Of a stretch of 23,011 nt of DNA, positions 1 to 7,631 are shown piece by piece. Within the stretch, counting starts at the first letter, position 1, and each line of letters begins with the position of its first letter. The DNA is from Acidobacteriaceae bacterium UBA1795 (lineage in GTDB: Bacteria > Acidobacteriota > Terriglobia > Terriglobales > Acidobacteriaceae): NCBI GenBank assembly GCA_002314435.1, contig DCFV01000172.1, forward strand, positions 18,156 to 41,166, read 5' to 3'. The notes under the pieces were generated by a model that had not been told where the DNA came from, searched no databases, and was given only the letters and a program-made list of their open reading frames with translations. Both the position numbers and the translations under genes were made by a program.

Positions 1-365
1 CCGGGCATGGAGAACTTGGCGCCCGAGCGGACGGAGACGAGCAGGGGATTGTCACCCGAGCCCAGCTTCTGGCCCTGCAGCCGCTCCAGCCGTTCCAGAG
101 CGGCGTACATCTCTGTATCGATCTGCGGACTCAACGATCCGCGCATGTATTCGCGGCACGCTTCGGTCTGAATGGTGAACCCGGGAGGGACGGGCAGACC
201 GGCATTGGTCATCTCCGCCAGGCCGGCACCCTTGCCGCCCAGCACATCCTTCATGCGGCCATTGCCGTCGGCAGAGCCGCCGCCGAAAAAGTAGACATAC
301 TTGGTTGGGGTTGAGGTTGAGCTTGCTTGGTCGGCAAGCTGCTGATCCAGTACGCCAAGCGACAT
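1..365 (-). CDS. ppdK: Pyruvate, phosphate dikinase, N-terminal fragment (runs off the window)
   Basis: Translating the minus strand from the ATG at 365 gives 121 codons with no stop before the window edge. After about 21 Ser/Thr/Gln-rich residues comes KYVYFFGGG, then LGGKGAGLAEMTNAGLPVPPGF and SVRSGAKFSMPG. These match the start of the ATP-grasp nucleotide-binding domain of pyruvate phosphate dikinase. The enzyme interconverts pyruvate, ATP and phosphate with phosphoenolpyruvate, AMP and pyrophosphate in the cytoplasm. PEP synthase shares this fold, but KYVYFFGGG favours PPDK. The start is supported by GGAGG at 376-380, 10 nt upstream, and no other start codon precedes the conserved block. 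Known PPDKs usually begin close to the YVYFFG motif, so the N-terminal extension is unusual. The remaining domains (phosphohistidine and PEP-binding) lie outside the window. Confidence 0.9.
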   Translation of the reverse strand, partial: MSLGVLDQQLADQASSTSTPTKYVYFFGGGSADGNGRMKDVLGGKGAGLAEMTNAGLPVPPGFTIQTEACREYMRGSLSPQIDTEMYAALERLERLQGQKLGSGDNPLLVSVRSGAKFSMP

Positions 366-960
366 GGAAATGATGCCTCCGATTTGGATTGTTTCCCCGG
401 CCAAAGGAGAGGCGCCGGGGACCGCAAAGCGGTTTCCATGGAGGGTGGCGGTACGTTGGCCTGGTCCGCAGCGGTAAGAGCAGGTGAAAGACCAGGTGCG
501 TGCAGTCATCCAGACACTTCGACTGCGCCTTGCGGCGTTACGCGATTCGCCCGTACAAATAGCGCCGCAAGTATACACTTGCCTGTGCCGCGCATCACAG
601 ACCAGTAGCTTGCGGATAATGTCTCGTCATATTCTTGGGTGGGGATTTTCGCAATTTGAGACAAAACCCCTCGCCAAAAAGGCTTCCTCGGCAGTTCCCC
701 TGAAATCCCAGTCGCAGTCCCCTGCAGACCGGGCCCAGAGTGTGGTTCGCGAACCGCAATGTGAGATGCAGAAAAGAGCAGGATGCGCCGGTGATGAGCT
801 AGATGCGGCGCGCCATCTCACAGTGCTTTCTGAGTCCGAGGGATGAATGGAGTTGCTGGCCAGTCGGTTGCATCCCGCACATGGGGTGTTTCCAGGGGCG
901 CCTTATACAGAGGAGTGAGTGCCTGCGAGGAGGGGCCGCGGCGGCCGCATGGATTGGGAT
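366..960. other. 595-bp stretch without a convincing gene
   Basis: It lies between the start of ppdK and the stop of the STAS gene, both on the minus strand, so it should hold the ppdK promoter. Short ORFs are present (for example 484-846 plus and 627-821 minus), but none resembles a known protein or has a good ribosome binding site. It contains a near-perfect 18-bp inverted repeat at 741-758 and a GC-only palindromic patch near 934-948. I see no tRNA fold, no repeat array and no transposase remnant. Confidence 0.6.
741..758. repeat. 18-bp inverted repeat without spacer
   Basis: TGTGGTTCGCGAACCGCA pairs in 8 of 9 positions around its centre, with a perfect 12-bp core GGTTCGCGAACC. It has no loop, so it looks more like a dimeric-protein binding site than a terminator. 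It is about 375 bp upstream of the ppdK start and 200 bp beyond the STAS stop. No gene assignment is possible. Confidence 0.4.
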
Positions 961-1311
961 CTATGCGGCCGGCTGGGCGAAGCACTCTTCCTGCGCCGTG
1001 GGGGCGTTGCGGCAGGAGAGCAGGATGCGGTCGAGGCCCACGATCGTGAGAATCTCCGCGACGTGATGCGTGACGTTGACGACGTTGAAGCAGTGGCCCG
1101 CGTCGCGTGCGGCGCCGTAGAGCGAGATCAGTGCGGAAATACCTGCGGCGTCGATCCGCTCAACGTGTCCGAGATCGAGCGTGACGTTCTCCTGCTGCAC
1201 GACGGGCGTGAGCCGCTCGACGAGTTCCCGCTCTTCGCCGCGGACTAACTCGCGTAGATCGCCGGGAGCAATAAGTCTTGTCTGAGTCGTATTGGTAAGG
1301 ATGCTGTTCAT
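961..1311 (-). CDS. STAS-domain protein (anti-sigma factor antagonist-like) lacking the phosphorylatable serine
   Basis: This 116-aa protein is close to the usual size of single STAS-domain proteins such as SpoIIAA and RsbV. The pattern VTLDLGHVERIDAAGISALISLYGAA, followed by hydrophobic FNVVNV and VAEILTIVGLDRIL, is the typical STAS core. In classical antagonists the loop reads D-S-S/A-G and its serine is phosphorylated by an anti-sigma kinase. Here residues 54-57 are Asp-Ala-Ala-Gly, so that serine is absent. The protein may therefore be constitutively unphosphorylated, or may be a scaffold STAS domain. AAGGAGGT lies just upstream of the ATG at 1311, a very strong ribosome binding site. No partner kinase or sigma factor gene is adjacent, so its pathway cannot be named. 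Confidence 0.8.
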   Translation of the reverse strand: MNSILTNTTQTRLIAPGDLRELVRGEERELVERLTPVVQQENVTLDLGHVERIDAAGISALISLYGAARDAGHCFNVVNVTHHVAEILTIVGLDRILLSCRNAPTAQEECFAQPAA

Positions 1312-1560
1312 ACAAACCTCCTTGAGGCGTTGTGGTCTCCGGACGGAACCGGGCGGGGGAGCAATGAACTACCAGGAAAGCCCTGCCCCTGAGCTTGCAT
1401 TCGGCCTGCCAAAGTCGCCCGCCGCCAAATATGCTGAGAACACGAGAGATGCAGCTTATCCTGTGGAAACGCGTTGGAAAACCTGTGTCCGGATTCGATC
1501 GGAGCGTCCACAATCGAACACGTTGGAGACAGGTACGCAGCAGGCAGGCAGGAAAGTTCC

Positions 1561-2697
1561 ATGGCGGATGAGGAAAAGTGCGTGGGCGGTACGGCGGCAG
1601 AACGCTGGACGCCGGAGCAGGCGCGCGCGCGGGCGCTGGAGGCCGGCTTCGACGATGCCGGCCTGCTGGCGCTGCCACATCCGGAAGAAGCACGCGACGC
1701 GGCGCGCTTTGCGGAGTGGATCGGCGCAGCGCGCGCGGGCGCGATGCAGTATCTGGAGCGAAGGTCCGATGACGGCGCGTTAGTGCGGGCACGCGTACAG
1801 ACGCCATTTCCGTGGGCGCGTTCGGCGCTGATGTGCTTTGCCGTGTACAACTCTGCGCAGCCGCGCTCCACGGAGCCTGCGCCGCGCCACACTGGCTGGA
1901 TTGCGCGCTACGCGTGGACCAGTCGCGTGGACGACAAGGGCGCGCGGCGGCCCAGCGATTATCACAAGGTGCTGCTGCAGCGGCTGCGAGCGATGGAGGC
2001 ACGGCTCCGTGAGCAGTTCGGTGAGTTTGAGTCGCGCGCGTATGTAGATACCGGCCCTGTTGTGGAGCGCGCGCTGGCGACGGCTGCAGGGCTAGGCTGG
2101 ACGGCAAAGAATACTTGCCTCATCCATCCCAAGTTGGGCTCGTTTGGGTTTCTCGCAGTCCTGCTTACTTCGCTGCCTGTCGAAAAGGAGATCGCTCCGG
2201 TTGCACCACTCCCAGATCGTTGTGGGAGTTGCACGCGCTGCCTGGAAGCCTGCCCGACGGGCGCACTCATTGCGCCCTACCAGATGGATGCGACGCGCTG
2301 CATCTCGTATCTCACGATCGAGCACCAGGGCGCGATTGCTCCCGAACAGATGGATGGCATGGGACGGCAAGTGTTTGGCTGCGATATCTGCCAGGACGTG
2401 TGTCCGTGGAATCGCAAGGCGCCAATCACGCCGGACACGGAACTCGCGGCGCGCGCGGAATTGGTGAATCCGGCTCTCAGGTGGCTGGCAGAGATGGACG
2501 AGGCCGAGTTTGAGCGCACGTTCAACGGCTCGCCTGTGCGGCGCGCCGGCTTTGCTGGGTTCCAGCGGAACGTGGCGATTGCCATTGGCAACAGCGGCGC
2601 GCGGGAACTGGTCACGCATCTGAGTGCATGGGCCGATGCGGCAGATACAGGTCTGCGCGCAGCGGCCCAGTGGGCGCTCAGAAAACTAACTTTGTAA
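1561..2697 (+). CDS. queG: Epoxyqueuosine reductase
   Basis: The 378-aa product is the cobalamin-dependent iron-sulfur enzyme that reduces epoxyqueuosine to queuosine at the wobble position of GUN-anticodon tRNAs. YVDTGP carries the conserved Asp163, and LGWTAKNTCLI is characteristic of the family. Two [4Fe-4S] motifs are visible: Cys221, 224, 227 and 231 (CGSCTRCLEACP), and Cys247 with Cys274, 277 and 281 (CDICQDVCPWN). The C-terminal tail (AQWALRKL) fits the family's HEAT-like region. The ATG at 1561 was chosen over an in-frame ATG at 1474 because it gives the normal family length and has AGGAAAG just upstream; the extra 29 residues have no family resemblance. It stands alone and converges on the cold-shock gene. 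Confidence 0.95.
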   Translation: MADEEKCVGGTAAERWTPEQARARALEAGFDDAGLLALPHPEEARDAARFAEWIGAARAGAMQYLERRSDDGALVRARVQTPFPWARSALMCFAVYNSAQPRSTEPAPRHTGWIARYAWTSRVDDKGARRPSDYHKVLLQRLRAMEARLREQFGEFESRAYVDTGPVVERALATAAGLGWTAKNTCLIHPKLGSFGFLAVLLTSLPVEKEIAPVAPLPDRCGSCTRCLEACPTGALIAPYQMDATRCISYLTIEHQGAIAPEQMDGMGRQVFGCDICQDVCPWNRKAPITPDTELAARAELVNPALRWLAEMDEAEFERTFNGSPVRRAGFAGFQRNVAIAIGNSGARELVTHLSAWADAADTGLRAAAQWALRKLTL

Positions 2698-2748
2698 GTG
2701 GGTCCGACAGAATGAAGCTAACTCGAACCACAGAAATCTATGCGCCAG

Positions 2749-2955
2749 TTAGACGACGCGCATGACATTGGCCGCGCTCAGGCCCTTGGGGCCCTGCTGG
2801 CACTCGAATTCGACGGACTCGCCCTCATTCAGGGTCTTGTAGCCATCTTCCTGAATCGCGGAAAAATGCACAAAGACATCTTCGCCGCTGGAACGCTGAA
2901 TGAAACCGTACCCTTTTGCCCCGTTAAACCACTTCACCACGCCTTGTTCCTTCAT
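2749..2955 (-). CDS. CspA-family cold-shock protein
   Basis: The 68-aa protein is a single cold-shock domain, a cytoplasmic five-stranded beta-barrel that binds single-stranded RNA and DNA and loosens RNA structure. It shows MKEQGVVKWFNGAKGYGFI with RNP1 (KGYGFI) and RNP2 (VFVHFSAI), then the usual GxxVEFE and GPKGLSAANV segments. The open frame extends 13 codons upstream to 2994. The inner ATG at 2955 is preferred because AAGGAG lies 8 nt upstream and because family members begin exactly there. Which cold-shock paralogue it is, and whether it is cold-induced, cannot be read from the sequence. Confidence 0.95.
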   Translation of the reverse strand: MKEQGVVKWFNGAKGYGFIQRSSGEDVFVHFSAIQEDGYKTLNEGESVEFECQQGPKGLSAANVMRVV

Positions 2956-3337
2956 CGAACAATCTCCTTTGAACTGCTGTTGACGCTCGCTCATCCCAGA
3001 GACGCCGCGAGCCGCCGGTGCGCCGGTAAACCGTGCGCCTTGGCAGCTCGATGACTTCGCCGGGTTGAGTGCTGTCCCCTAACAACCAACATCAAAACGC
3101 AAAGGCCATCCTATGAAGACTGCAGACGCGCCCACGACGCGCCGTGCCTCAGTTATGGCAGGAAATGGAACTGGATGCAAGGAGAAAATAGTTCCAATTG
3201 GTCAGGAAAGTTAGCCGTGCTATCGATGCGCTGCACGCCCGGAGGCGTCTATCCTAGAGGAGAAGCCCCGCAAAAACAGGCCCGCTGCGCCGCATTGAGC
3301 GGCTCGGCCGGGCGCGGTGCAGGGAGGAATCAGGATC
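2956..3337. other. 382-bp divergent intergenic region
   Basis: It separates the cold-shock gene (minus) from the YihY-like gene (plus) and must hold both promoters. On the minus side it would provide the leader of the cold-shock mRNA. An 8-bp direct repeat GACGCGCC occurs at 3125-3132 and 3136-3143, spaced by one helical turn. I could not assign convincing -35/-10 pairs. No protein-like ORF is present. Confidence 0.5.
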
Positions 3338-4240
3338 GTGGGAGATATATCAGATAGCGGTACGAAAGGCGCGGTGATTGAGACTGCGTCTGCCGATGCG
3401 GGCGCGGTGCCGGTTACGCAAACCAAGTGGTATCGGCTGCGCCAGAGCTGCACATCACTGGTGAGTTATTTGCTCGACAGCGAGGTGCATACCTTCGCCT
3501 TCAGCGTGGCGGCCAACGCGATTCTGTCGTTCATTCCGTTCATCGTGCTGCTCTATACGCTGTCCTCGGCGGTGTTCCGCTCGGCCACCATGGTGGATAC
3601 GGTGACCGAGATGGTCCATTACTTTCTGCCGTCCAACCAGCAGTTTGTGGCCTATACGTTGCACAAGGCGGCACAGTCGCAGGGCATTCAGGTATTTTCG
3701 CTCATCATGATTCTGGTGGCGTGCACGGGCATCTTTCTGCCATTGGAAGTAGCCCTGAACCAGGCGTGGGGCGTGACCAAGAGCCGCAACTACATCATGA
3801 ATCAGCTGGTGGCTTTCGGCCTGGCAATCCTGATGGTGGTACTGGGCATGGGCAGCATTGTGATCAATGCCATCTTTCGCTCGATGCTCGGCGGAATATT
3901 CTTCGGGCACACGGATAACCTCGTTTTCAATTCACTGACTTTCCTTGTGCTGGCCGTCTCCACAGGGCTTGCTGCAATTCTGTTCTTCTTCTCGATCTAC
4001 TGGCTGTTGCCCAACCGCAAGGTGCCGTGGCGGCCGGTGGTGCGCACGTCGTTCTACACCGGCATCATCTGGCTGGTCTCGAAGTACGCCTTTATGGCTT
4101 TTCTGCCGCACCTGCATCTGGAAGATCTGTACGGCGCGTTCTACGTTTCGGTGGGCCTGATCTTCTGGGCTTACACGTCAGGGCTGATTCTGTTTGCCGG
4201 TGCACAGTTCAGCGTGACGCGGTTCGCGGCGAAACAGTGA
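3338..4240 (+). CDS. YihY/BrkB-family inner-membrane protein
   Basis: About 300 aa with roughly six hydrophobic helices. Features typical of the YihY/virulence factor BrkB (formerly 'ribonuclease BN') family are FAFSVAANAILSFIPFIVLL early on, ACTGIFLPLEVALNQAWGV in the middle, and LYGAFYVSVGLIFWAYTSGLILFAGAQF at the end. The biochemical role of the family is not settled; the RNase BN label is historical. The GTG at 3338 was chosen because GGGAGG (3322-3327) lies 10 nt upstream. An in-frame GTG at 3317 would start before that site. The N-terminal 35 residues are polar and should be cytoplasmic. The gene ends in front of a strong hairpin shared with the convergent neighbour. Confidence 0.85.
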   Translation: MGDISDSGTKGAVIETASADAGAVPVTQTKWYRLRQSCTSLVSYLLDSEVHTFAFSVAANAILSFIPFIVLLYTLSSAVFRSATMVDTVTEMVHYFLPSNQQFVAYTLHKAAQSQGIQVFSLIMILVACTGIFLPLEVALNQAWGVTKSRNYIMNQLVAFGLAILMVVLGMGSIVINAIFRSMLGGIFFGHTDNLVFNSLTFLVLAVSTGLAAILFFFSIYWLLPNRKVPWRPVVRTSFYTGIIWLVSKYAFMAFLPHLHLEDLYGAFYVSVGLIFWAYTSGLILFAGAQFSVTRFAAKQ

Positions 4241-4269
4241 ATAGTGGACTATGCGCAGTGCGCAGAAAT

Positions 4270-4304
4270 GCAGAAGGGGCAGCGATGAACGCTGCCCCTT
4301 CTGC
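4270..4304. terminator. 15-bp perfect hairpin between convergent genes, probable bidirectional terminator
   Basis: GCAGAAGGGGCAGCG (4270-4284) and its exact complement (4290-4304) enclose the 5-nt loop ATGAA. It is 29 nt beyond the YihY-like stop and 23 nt from the stop of the minus-strand lipoprotein gene. T-tracts are weak on both sides, so the terminator role rests on stem strength and position. Confidence 0.7.
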
Positions 4305-4327
4305 TTTGCCTCCGTGTTTGAACTTGC

Positions 4328-5536
4328 CTATGGCAGCTTGAAGGCCTTTACGGCGATGGCGTTCGGCCCGCGACCGGCGGGCAACAGCGTGAACAGCGAC
4401 TTTGAAGCGGTTCGAACTACGGCTACATCGCCGGAGCGCGCGTCCACCACGAAGAGCAGGTGGCCGGCAGCGGAGAAAGCCAGGGCCGAAGGGCCATCGC
4501 CCACGTGGATGGCGCCTGCGCGCCTGCCATCGTCGATGGCGTAGATGGCCACTTCCTGCGAGCGCTGGTTGCCCACATAGAGCAGTGAGTTGTCAGCCGA
4601 GACGAGGCCGCGGACGGGGTTGGCGCCCATCAGGTAAGCGCCCTGCACGTCGTCCGTGCCGGTGATGACCTCGGAAACCGAGTCACTCTGCGCGTTGATG
4701 ACAAAGATTTCGCCGCCGTCTGGCTTGAGGGCGATCTGCACGGGCTGGCGGCCCACGTCGAGCAGAGCTTCCACTCGATCCGGCTGCGCGCGGTCGGCTG
4801 GCGTGGGCTTGCCGGCGGCGTGCGCCAGGGCGATGGCGAGGATCTGGTGGCCTCCCGAGCAGGCGGCGAAGGCTTTGGACGAGTCAGGCAGGATGACGAC
4901 ATCGCTGGCGCCGGGGCAGCCGGAGAATACGGCGCGCACCTGGCGTGTGGACGGGTCGATGAGGCTGACGGAGTTACCGCGGCGGTTGGCCACGGCGAGG
5001 GTCTTGCCGTCAGGAGAGACGCGCAGTGCGACTGGTTCCTCGCCGGTGCCGATAACCGCTACTTCGCGGCGCGCCGTGAGATCGAGTACGGACACGCTGT
5101 TCGAGGCGGAGTTGGCCACGTAGGCCAGATCCCCCTCGGGCGCCAGCGCGAGCGCGACAGGCTGCTTGTGCACCAAGATCGCGGCGGCTACGGAATTGTT
5201 CTCCGCATTAAGCACAGTGACCGAACCGAGCGAGCCGGGCACAGCGGAATTGACGACGTAGACTTCGTTGCGTGTGACGCTGGCGGTGACGGCGACGGGG
5301 TTCTGGCCGACGGGCAGCTCGCGGTCGAGGCGCACGTTGACCACGTCGTAGATGGAGACGGTGCCGCCGGCGCCGTTGGTCACGTAAGCGTACTCGCGGT
5401 AGTTGGGCGGGTACTGCGGAAAGTCGTGCGGGCGGCAAGCCGTCAGAGGCAACAGAAAGAGGCACGCGACAGAAAGGCGGCCGGGAAAGCCGCCTTTCGC
5501 GAGAGCCGGAATGAGCTTACTTGACGTGCGCAGCAT
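4328..5536 (-). CDS. YncE-like beta-propeller lipoprotein
   Basis: The 402-aa protein has a positively charged N-terminus, a hydrophobic stretch, and the lipobox LTAC with Cys34, so it is probably a membrane-anchored lipoprotein outside the cytoplasm. The rest consists of repeated units such as YVTNGAGGTVSIYD, AYVANSASNSVSVLD, LAVANRRGNSVSLID, LYVGNQRSQEVAIY and LFVVDARSGDVAVV. About eight such strands are visible, consistent with a seven-bladed YncE/YVTN-type propeller. Ligand and function are unknown. The ATG at 5536 lies inside aroF, so the genes overlap by 20 nt and translation may be coupled; only a weak GGAA precedes it. A longer frame to 5602 lacks a better site. A 9-bp hairpin lies in its signal-peptide region. 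Confidence 0.8.
   Translation of the reverse strand: MLRTSSKLIPALAKGGFPGRLSVACLFLLPLTACRPHDFPQYPPNYREYAYVTNGAGGTVSIYDVVNVRLDRELPVGQNPVAVTASVTRNEVYVVNSAVPGSLGSVTVLNAENNSVAAAILVHKQPVALALAPEGDLAYVANSASNSVSVLDLTARREVAVIGTGEEPVALRVSPDGKTLAVANRRGNSVSLIDPSTRQVRAVFSGCPGASDVVILPDSSKAFAACSGGHQILAIALAHAAGKPTPADRAQPDRVEALLDVGRQPVQIALKPDGGEIFVINAQSDSVSEVITGTDDVQGAYLMGANPVRGLVSADNSLLYVGNQRSQEVAIYAIDDGRRAGAIHVGDGPSALAFSAAGHLLFVVDARSGDVAVVRTASKSLFTLLPAGRGPNAIAVKAFKLP
5473..5497 (-). terminator. Hairpin just after aroF, inside the next gene's signal-peptide region
   Basis: AAAGGCGGC (5473-5481) and GCCGCCTTT (5489-5497) form a 9-bp stem with a 7-nt loop. Read on the minus strand it begins 19 nt beyond the aroF stop and ends in CCTTTCTGTC, a short T-rich tail. 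It could be a weak terminator or attenuator separating aroF from the lipoprotein gene. Because it also encodes residues 13-21 of that lipoprotein, it may be coincidence of coding sequence. Confidence 0.35.
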
Positions 5537-6593
5537 GCGTTTCCGTGGGTGTGGTGTCGATGTGCAGGCCGCGGGGCAGCTTGCGATGCACGATGGGGGC
5601 AATCTGGCCGATCTCGTCCATCATGCGCACGAACTGCTCGGGATAGATGGACTGCGGACCGTCGCTGAGGGCCTTGTCCGGCTGGTGGTGCACCTCTATG
5701 AGCAGGCCATCGGCTCCGGCGGCGATGGCGGCGCGCGCCATGGGCAGCACCTTGTCGCGCTTGCCGGTGGCATGGCTGGGGTCCACCAGGATGGGCAGGT
5801 GGCTGAGCTTCTGTACGGCGGGCACAATGCTGAGGTCGAGGGTGTTGCGGGAGTGGTCGGCAAACGTGCGCACGCCACGTTCGCAGAGGATGACCTCGTA
5901 GTTTCCCTCGCTCATGATGTATTCGGCGGCCATCAGGAACTCGTCGAGCGTGGCGCTCAAGCCGCGCTTCAGCAGCACGGGCTTACGCATGTGGCCAGCG
6001 TGCTTCAGCAGTGAAAAGTTCTGCATGTTGCGCGCGCCGATCTGGATCACGTCGGCCCACTCGGCGACCAGTTCGAGAGAAGCGTTATCAATTGCCTCGG
6101 TGACGATGCGCAGGCCAAAGCGATCGCGGATTTCGGCCATGATCTTCAGGGCTTCGAGGCCGAGGCCCTGGAAGGCGTAGGGCGAGGTGCGCGGTTTGTA
6201 GGCGCCTCCGCGGAAGAACTGCGCGCCTGCGGCTGCTACATGCTCGGCGATGGTGAAGGCCTGCTCGCGGCTTTCGATGGAACATGGCCCCGCGACCACA
6301 GCCAGGTTGCGCCCGCCGATCGTAGCGTCGGTGCCCGCGAAGCGGATGATCGTGTCCTCTTCCTTCACGTCGCGGCTGGCGAGCTTGTAGGGCTTTGAGA
6401 CGCGAATAACTTCGGCGACGCCGGAGAGCTCTTCGAGATTGCCGCGGTCGACTTCGCCCTTGTTGCCGGTGATGCCGATGGCCGTGCGCTGCGCGCCCGG
6501 CATGGGATGCGCGCGGAAACCTAGATGCTCGATGTGTTCGCAGACGGCCTGGATTTCCTCGGGTGTGGCCTGCGCTTTCATGACAACTAACAT
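5517..6593 (-). CDS. aroF: 3-deoxy-7-phosphoheptulonate (DAHP) synthase, type I-beta
   Basis: The 358-aa enzyme condenses phosphoenolpyruvate and erythrose 4-phosphate, the first step of the shikimate pathway. Residues 1 to about 75 form the ferredoxin-like regulatory domain (MLVVMKAQAT through IRVSKPYKLASR) known from the Thermotoga enzyme, where it mediates aromatic amino acid feedback. The catalytic barrel shows AGPCSIES with the metal-ligand Cys104, GGAYKPRTSPYAFQG, IQIGARNMQNF, KPVLLKRG, ILCERGVRTF and LPILVDPSHATGKRD. The ATG at 6593 was chosen because GAGAGG lies 6 nt upstream and it aligns with family starts; the ATG at 6611 has no such site. It follows ccmD by 83 nt on the same strand, so it may be co-transcribed with the ccm genes or have its own promoter. 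Alternative: KDO8P synthase, excluded by the N-terminal domain and motifs. Confidence 0.95.
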   Translation of the reverse strand: MLVVMKAQATPEEIQAVCEHIEHLGFRAHPMPGAQRTAIGITGNKGEVDRGNLEELSGVAEVIRVSKPYKLASRDVKEEDTIIRFAGTDATIGGRNLAVVAGPCSIESREQAFTIAEHVAAAGAQFFRGGAYKPRTSPYAFQGLGLEALKIMAEIRDRFGLRIVTEAIDNASLELVAEWADVIQIGARNMQNFSLLKHAGHMRKPVLLKRGLSATLDEFLMAAEYIMSEGNYEVILCERGVRTFADHSRNTLDLSIVPAVQKLSHLPILVDPSHATGKRDKVLPMARAAIAAGADGLLIEVHHQPDKALSDGPQSIYPEQFVRMMDEIGQIAPIVHRKLPRGLHIDTTPTETHAAHVK

Positions 6594-6676
6594 TGCTGGC
6601 CTCTCAACCATTCAAGTTTAGTGCAATGCGGCGGGAGCGGCTCTTGTTTGGACAGCGGGCGCGCTTCCGGATCGGT

Positions 6677-6826
6677 TTAGCGGGCGTCTTTCACGTGACG
6701 TTCGACAGCGCGCTTTTCCGCACGCCACTTGAGGGCCAGCCGGGCAAGGTAGCCCAACTGCAGCACCCAGGTGACGGTGTAGGCGGCTACGACGAACTGG
6801 TGATCGAGAACTTGGACGGGATCCAT
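6677..6826 (-). CDS. ccmD: CcmD-like haem exporter subunit
   Basis: A 49-aa frame with one hydrophobic segment (FVVAAYTVTWVLQLGYLARLAL), followed by a strongly basic helix (KWRAEKRAVERHVKDAR). This is the standard CcmD architecture: one transmembrane helix and a charged cytoplasmic tail. In System I, CcmD helps release haem-loaded CcmE from the CcmABC complex. The ATG at 6826 has GGAG about 9 nt upstream and is 23 nt beyond the ccmC stop, exactly where ccmD normally lies. The call rests on size, topology and position, because CcmD proteins share little sequence. Confidence 0.75.
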   Translation of the reverse strand: MDPVQVLDHQFVVAAYTVTWVLQLGYLARLALKWRAEKRAVERHVKDAR

Positions 6827-6849
6827 AATTGCTTGCTCCGGCGTTGCAG

Positions 6850-7557
6850 TCAGATGTTGGCTTCGAGGGCTTCCTGGGCTTCGCGGGCGGCATTCTTCTG
6901 GTGCTGGCGCTCCACGGCATAGCGAAGGATGAGCACGAGCACGCCCCAGCAGAACCAGGCGAGCATGTTCCACATGAAGGGGCCAAGCATGGACTTGTCC
7001 ATGCCGGAGCCCTGCGCGCCGCCGAAGACCGGCGCGGGATGCTGCGTCCGCCACCAGCGGTTCGACATGTAGACAATGGGCACGTCGAGCGCGCCGAAGA
7101 TGCCGAGCACGGCGGCCAGCGTCTGCACCTGCGGACCGGCAGCAAACCGACGCAGCAGCAGGTAGCTGACGTAGATGAGCCAGAGAACCAGCGTGGTGGT
7201 CAGCCGCGCGTCCCATGTCCACCAGATGCCCCAGGCACGGCGGCCCCAGAGCGGCCCGGTGAGGAGCACAACGGTGCAGAAGACCACGCCTACCTCGGCG
7301 CCGGCAAGCGCCCAGGCGTCAGCGGCCTGCGCCCAGTCGGGCTTGCCGCGGCGCCATGACAAAAAGCCAATGGAGCCGAGCAGGCTGATGGCGAAGAACA
7401 GAAACGCCACTGAAGCCGAAGGCACATGGTAGAAGATGATGCGGAAAATCTCGCCCTGCATGGCGTCAATGGGCGCAACATAGATGGCCTGGTAGAAACC
7501 CCAGAACATGAGCGCGACGGTGAGGGCGGCGAAGAGGCCGATGGCGAGTTTTTTCAT
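6850..7557 (-). CDS. ccmC: Haem exporter protein CcmC
   Basis: A 235-aa inner-membrane protein with about six transmembrane helices. The haem-handling WWD motif is present as WGIWWTWDARLT (residues 109-120). Likely haem-ligand histidines are His44 (FYHVPSA) and His173 (TQHPAP), which flank it as in other CcmC proteins. CcmC attaches haem to CcmE on the periplasmic side. The start at 7557 (MKKLAIG) has AAGG 7 nt upstream; the in-frame ATG at 7617 lacks a binding site and would add a non-homologous tail. It follows ccmB by 74 nt. The related CcsA/ResC of System II is longer and works with ResB, which is not here. Confidence 0.93.
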   Translation of the reverse strand: MKKLAIGLFAALTVALMFWGFYQAIYVAPIDAMQGEIFRIIFYHVPSASVAFLFFAISLLGSIGFLSWRRGKPDWAQAADAWALAGAEVGVVFCTVVLLTGPLWGRRAWGIWWTWDARLTTTLVLWLIYVSYLLLRRFAAGPQVQTLAAVLGIFGALDVPIVYMSNRWWRTQHPAPVFGGAQGSGMDKSMLGPFMWNMLAWFCWGVLVLILRYAVERQHQKNAAREAQEALEANI

Positions 7558-7631
7558 GACTGCACCTTGCGGTTGAACGTTACCAGTGTACGACGGAGTT
7601 AAAACTACAGGCTCCATCGGTGGATGGGGAA

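Noticed and set aside
484..846. 120-aa open frame in the gap between ppdK and the STAS gene
   Set aside because: There is no recognisable family, no good ribosome binding site, and the composition is unlike the neighbouring proteins.
1160..2107. 315-aa minus-strand open frame
   Set aside because: It is rich in Pro, Arg and Ala, overlaps queG and the STAS gene in the wrong frame, and is a typical GC shadow.
3317..3337. GTG at 3317 as the start of the YihY-like gene
   Set aside because: The GGGAGG ribosome binding site lies downstream of it and is correctly placed for the GTG at 3338.
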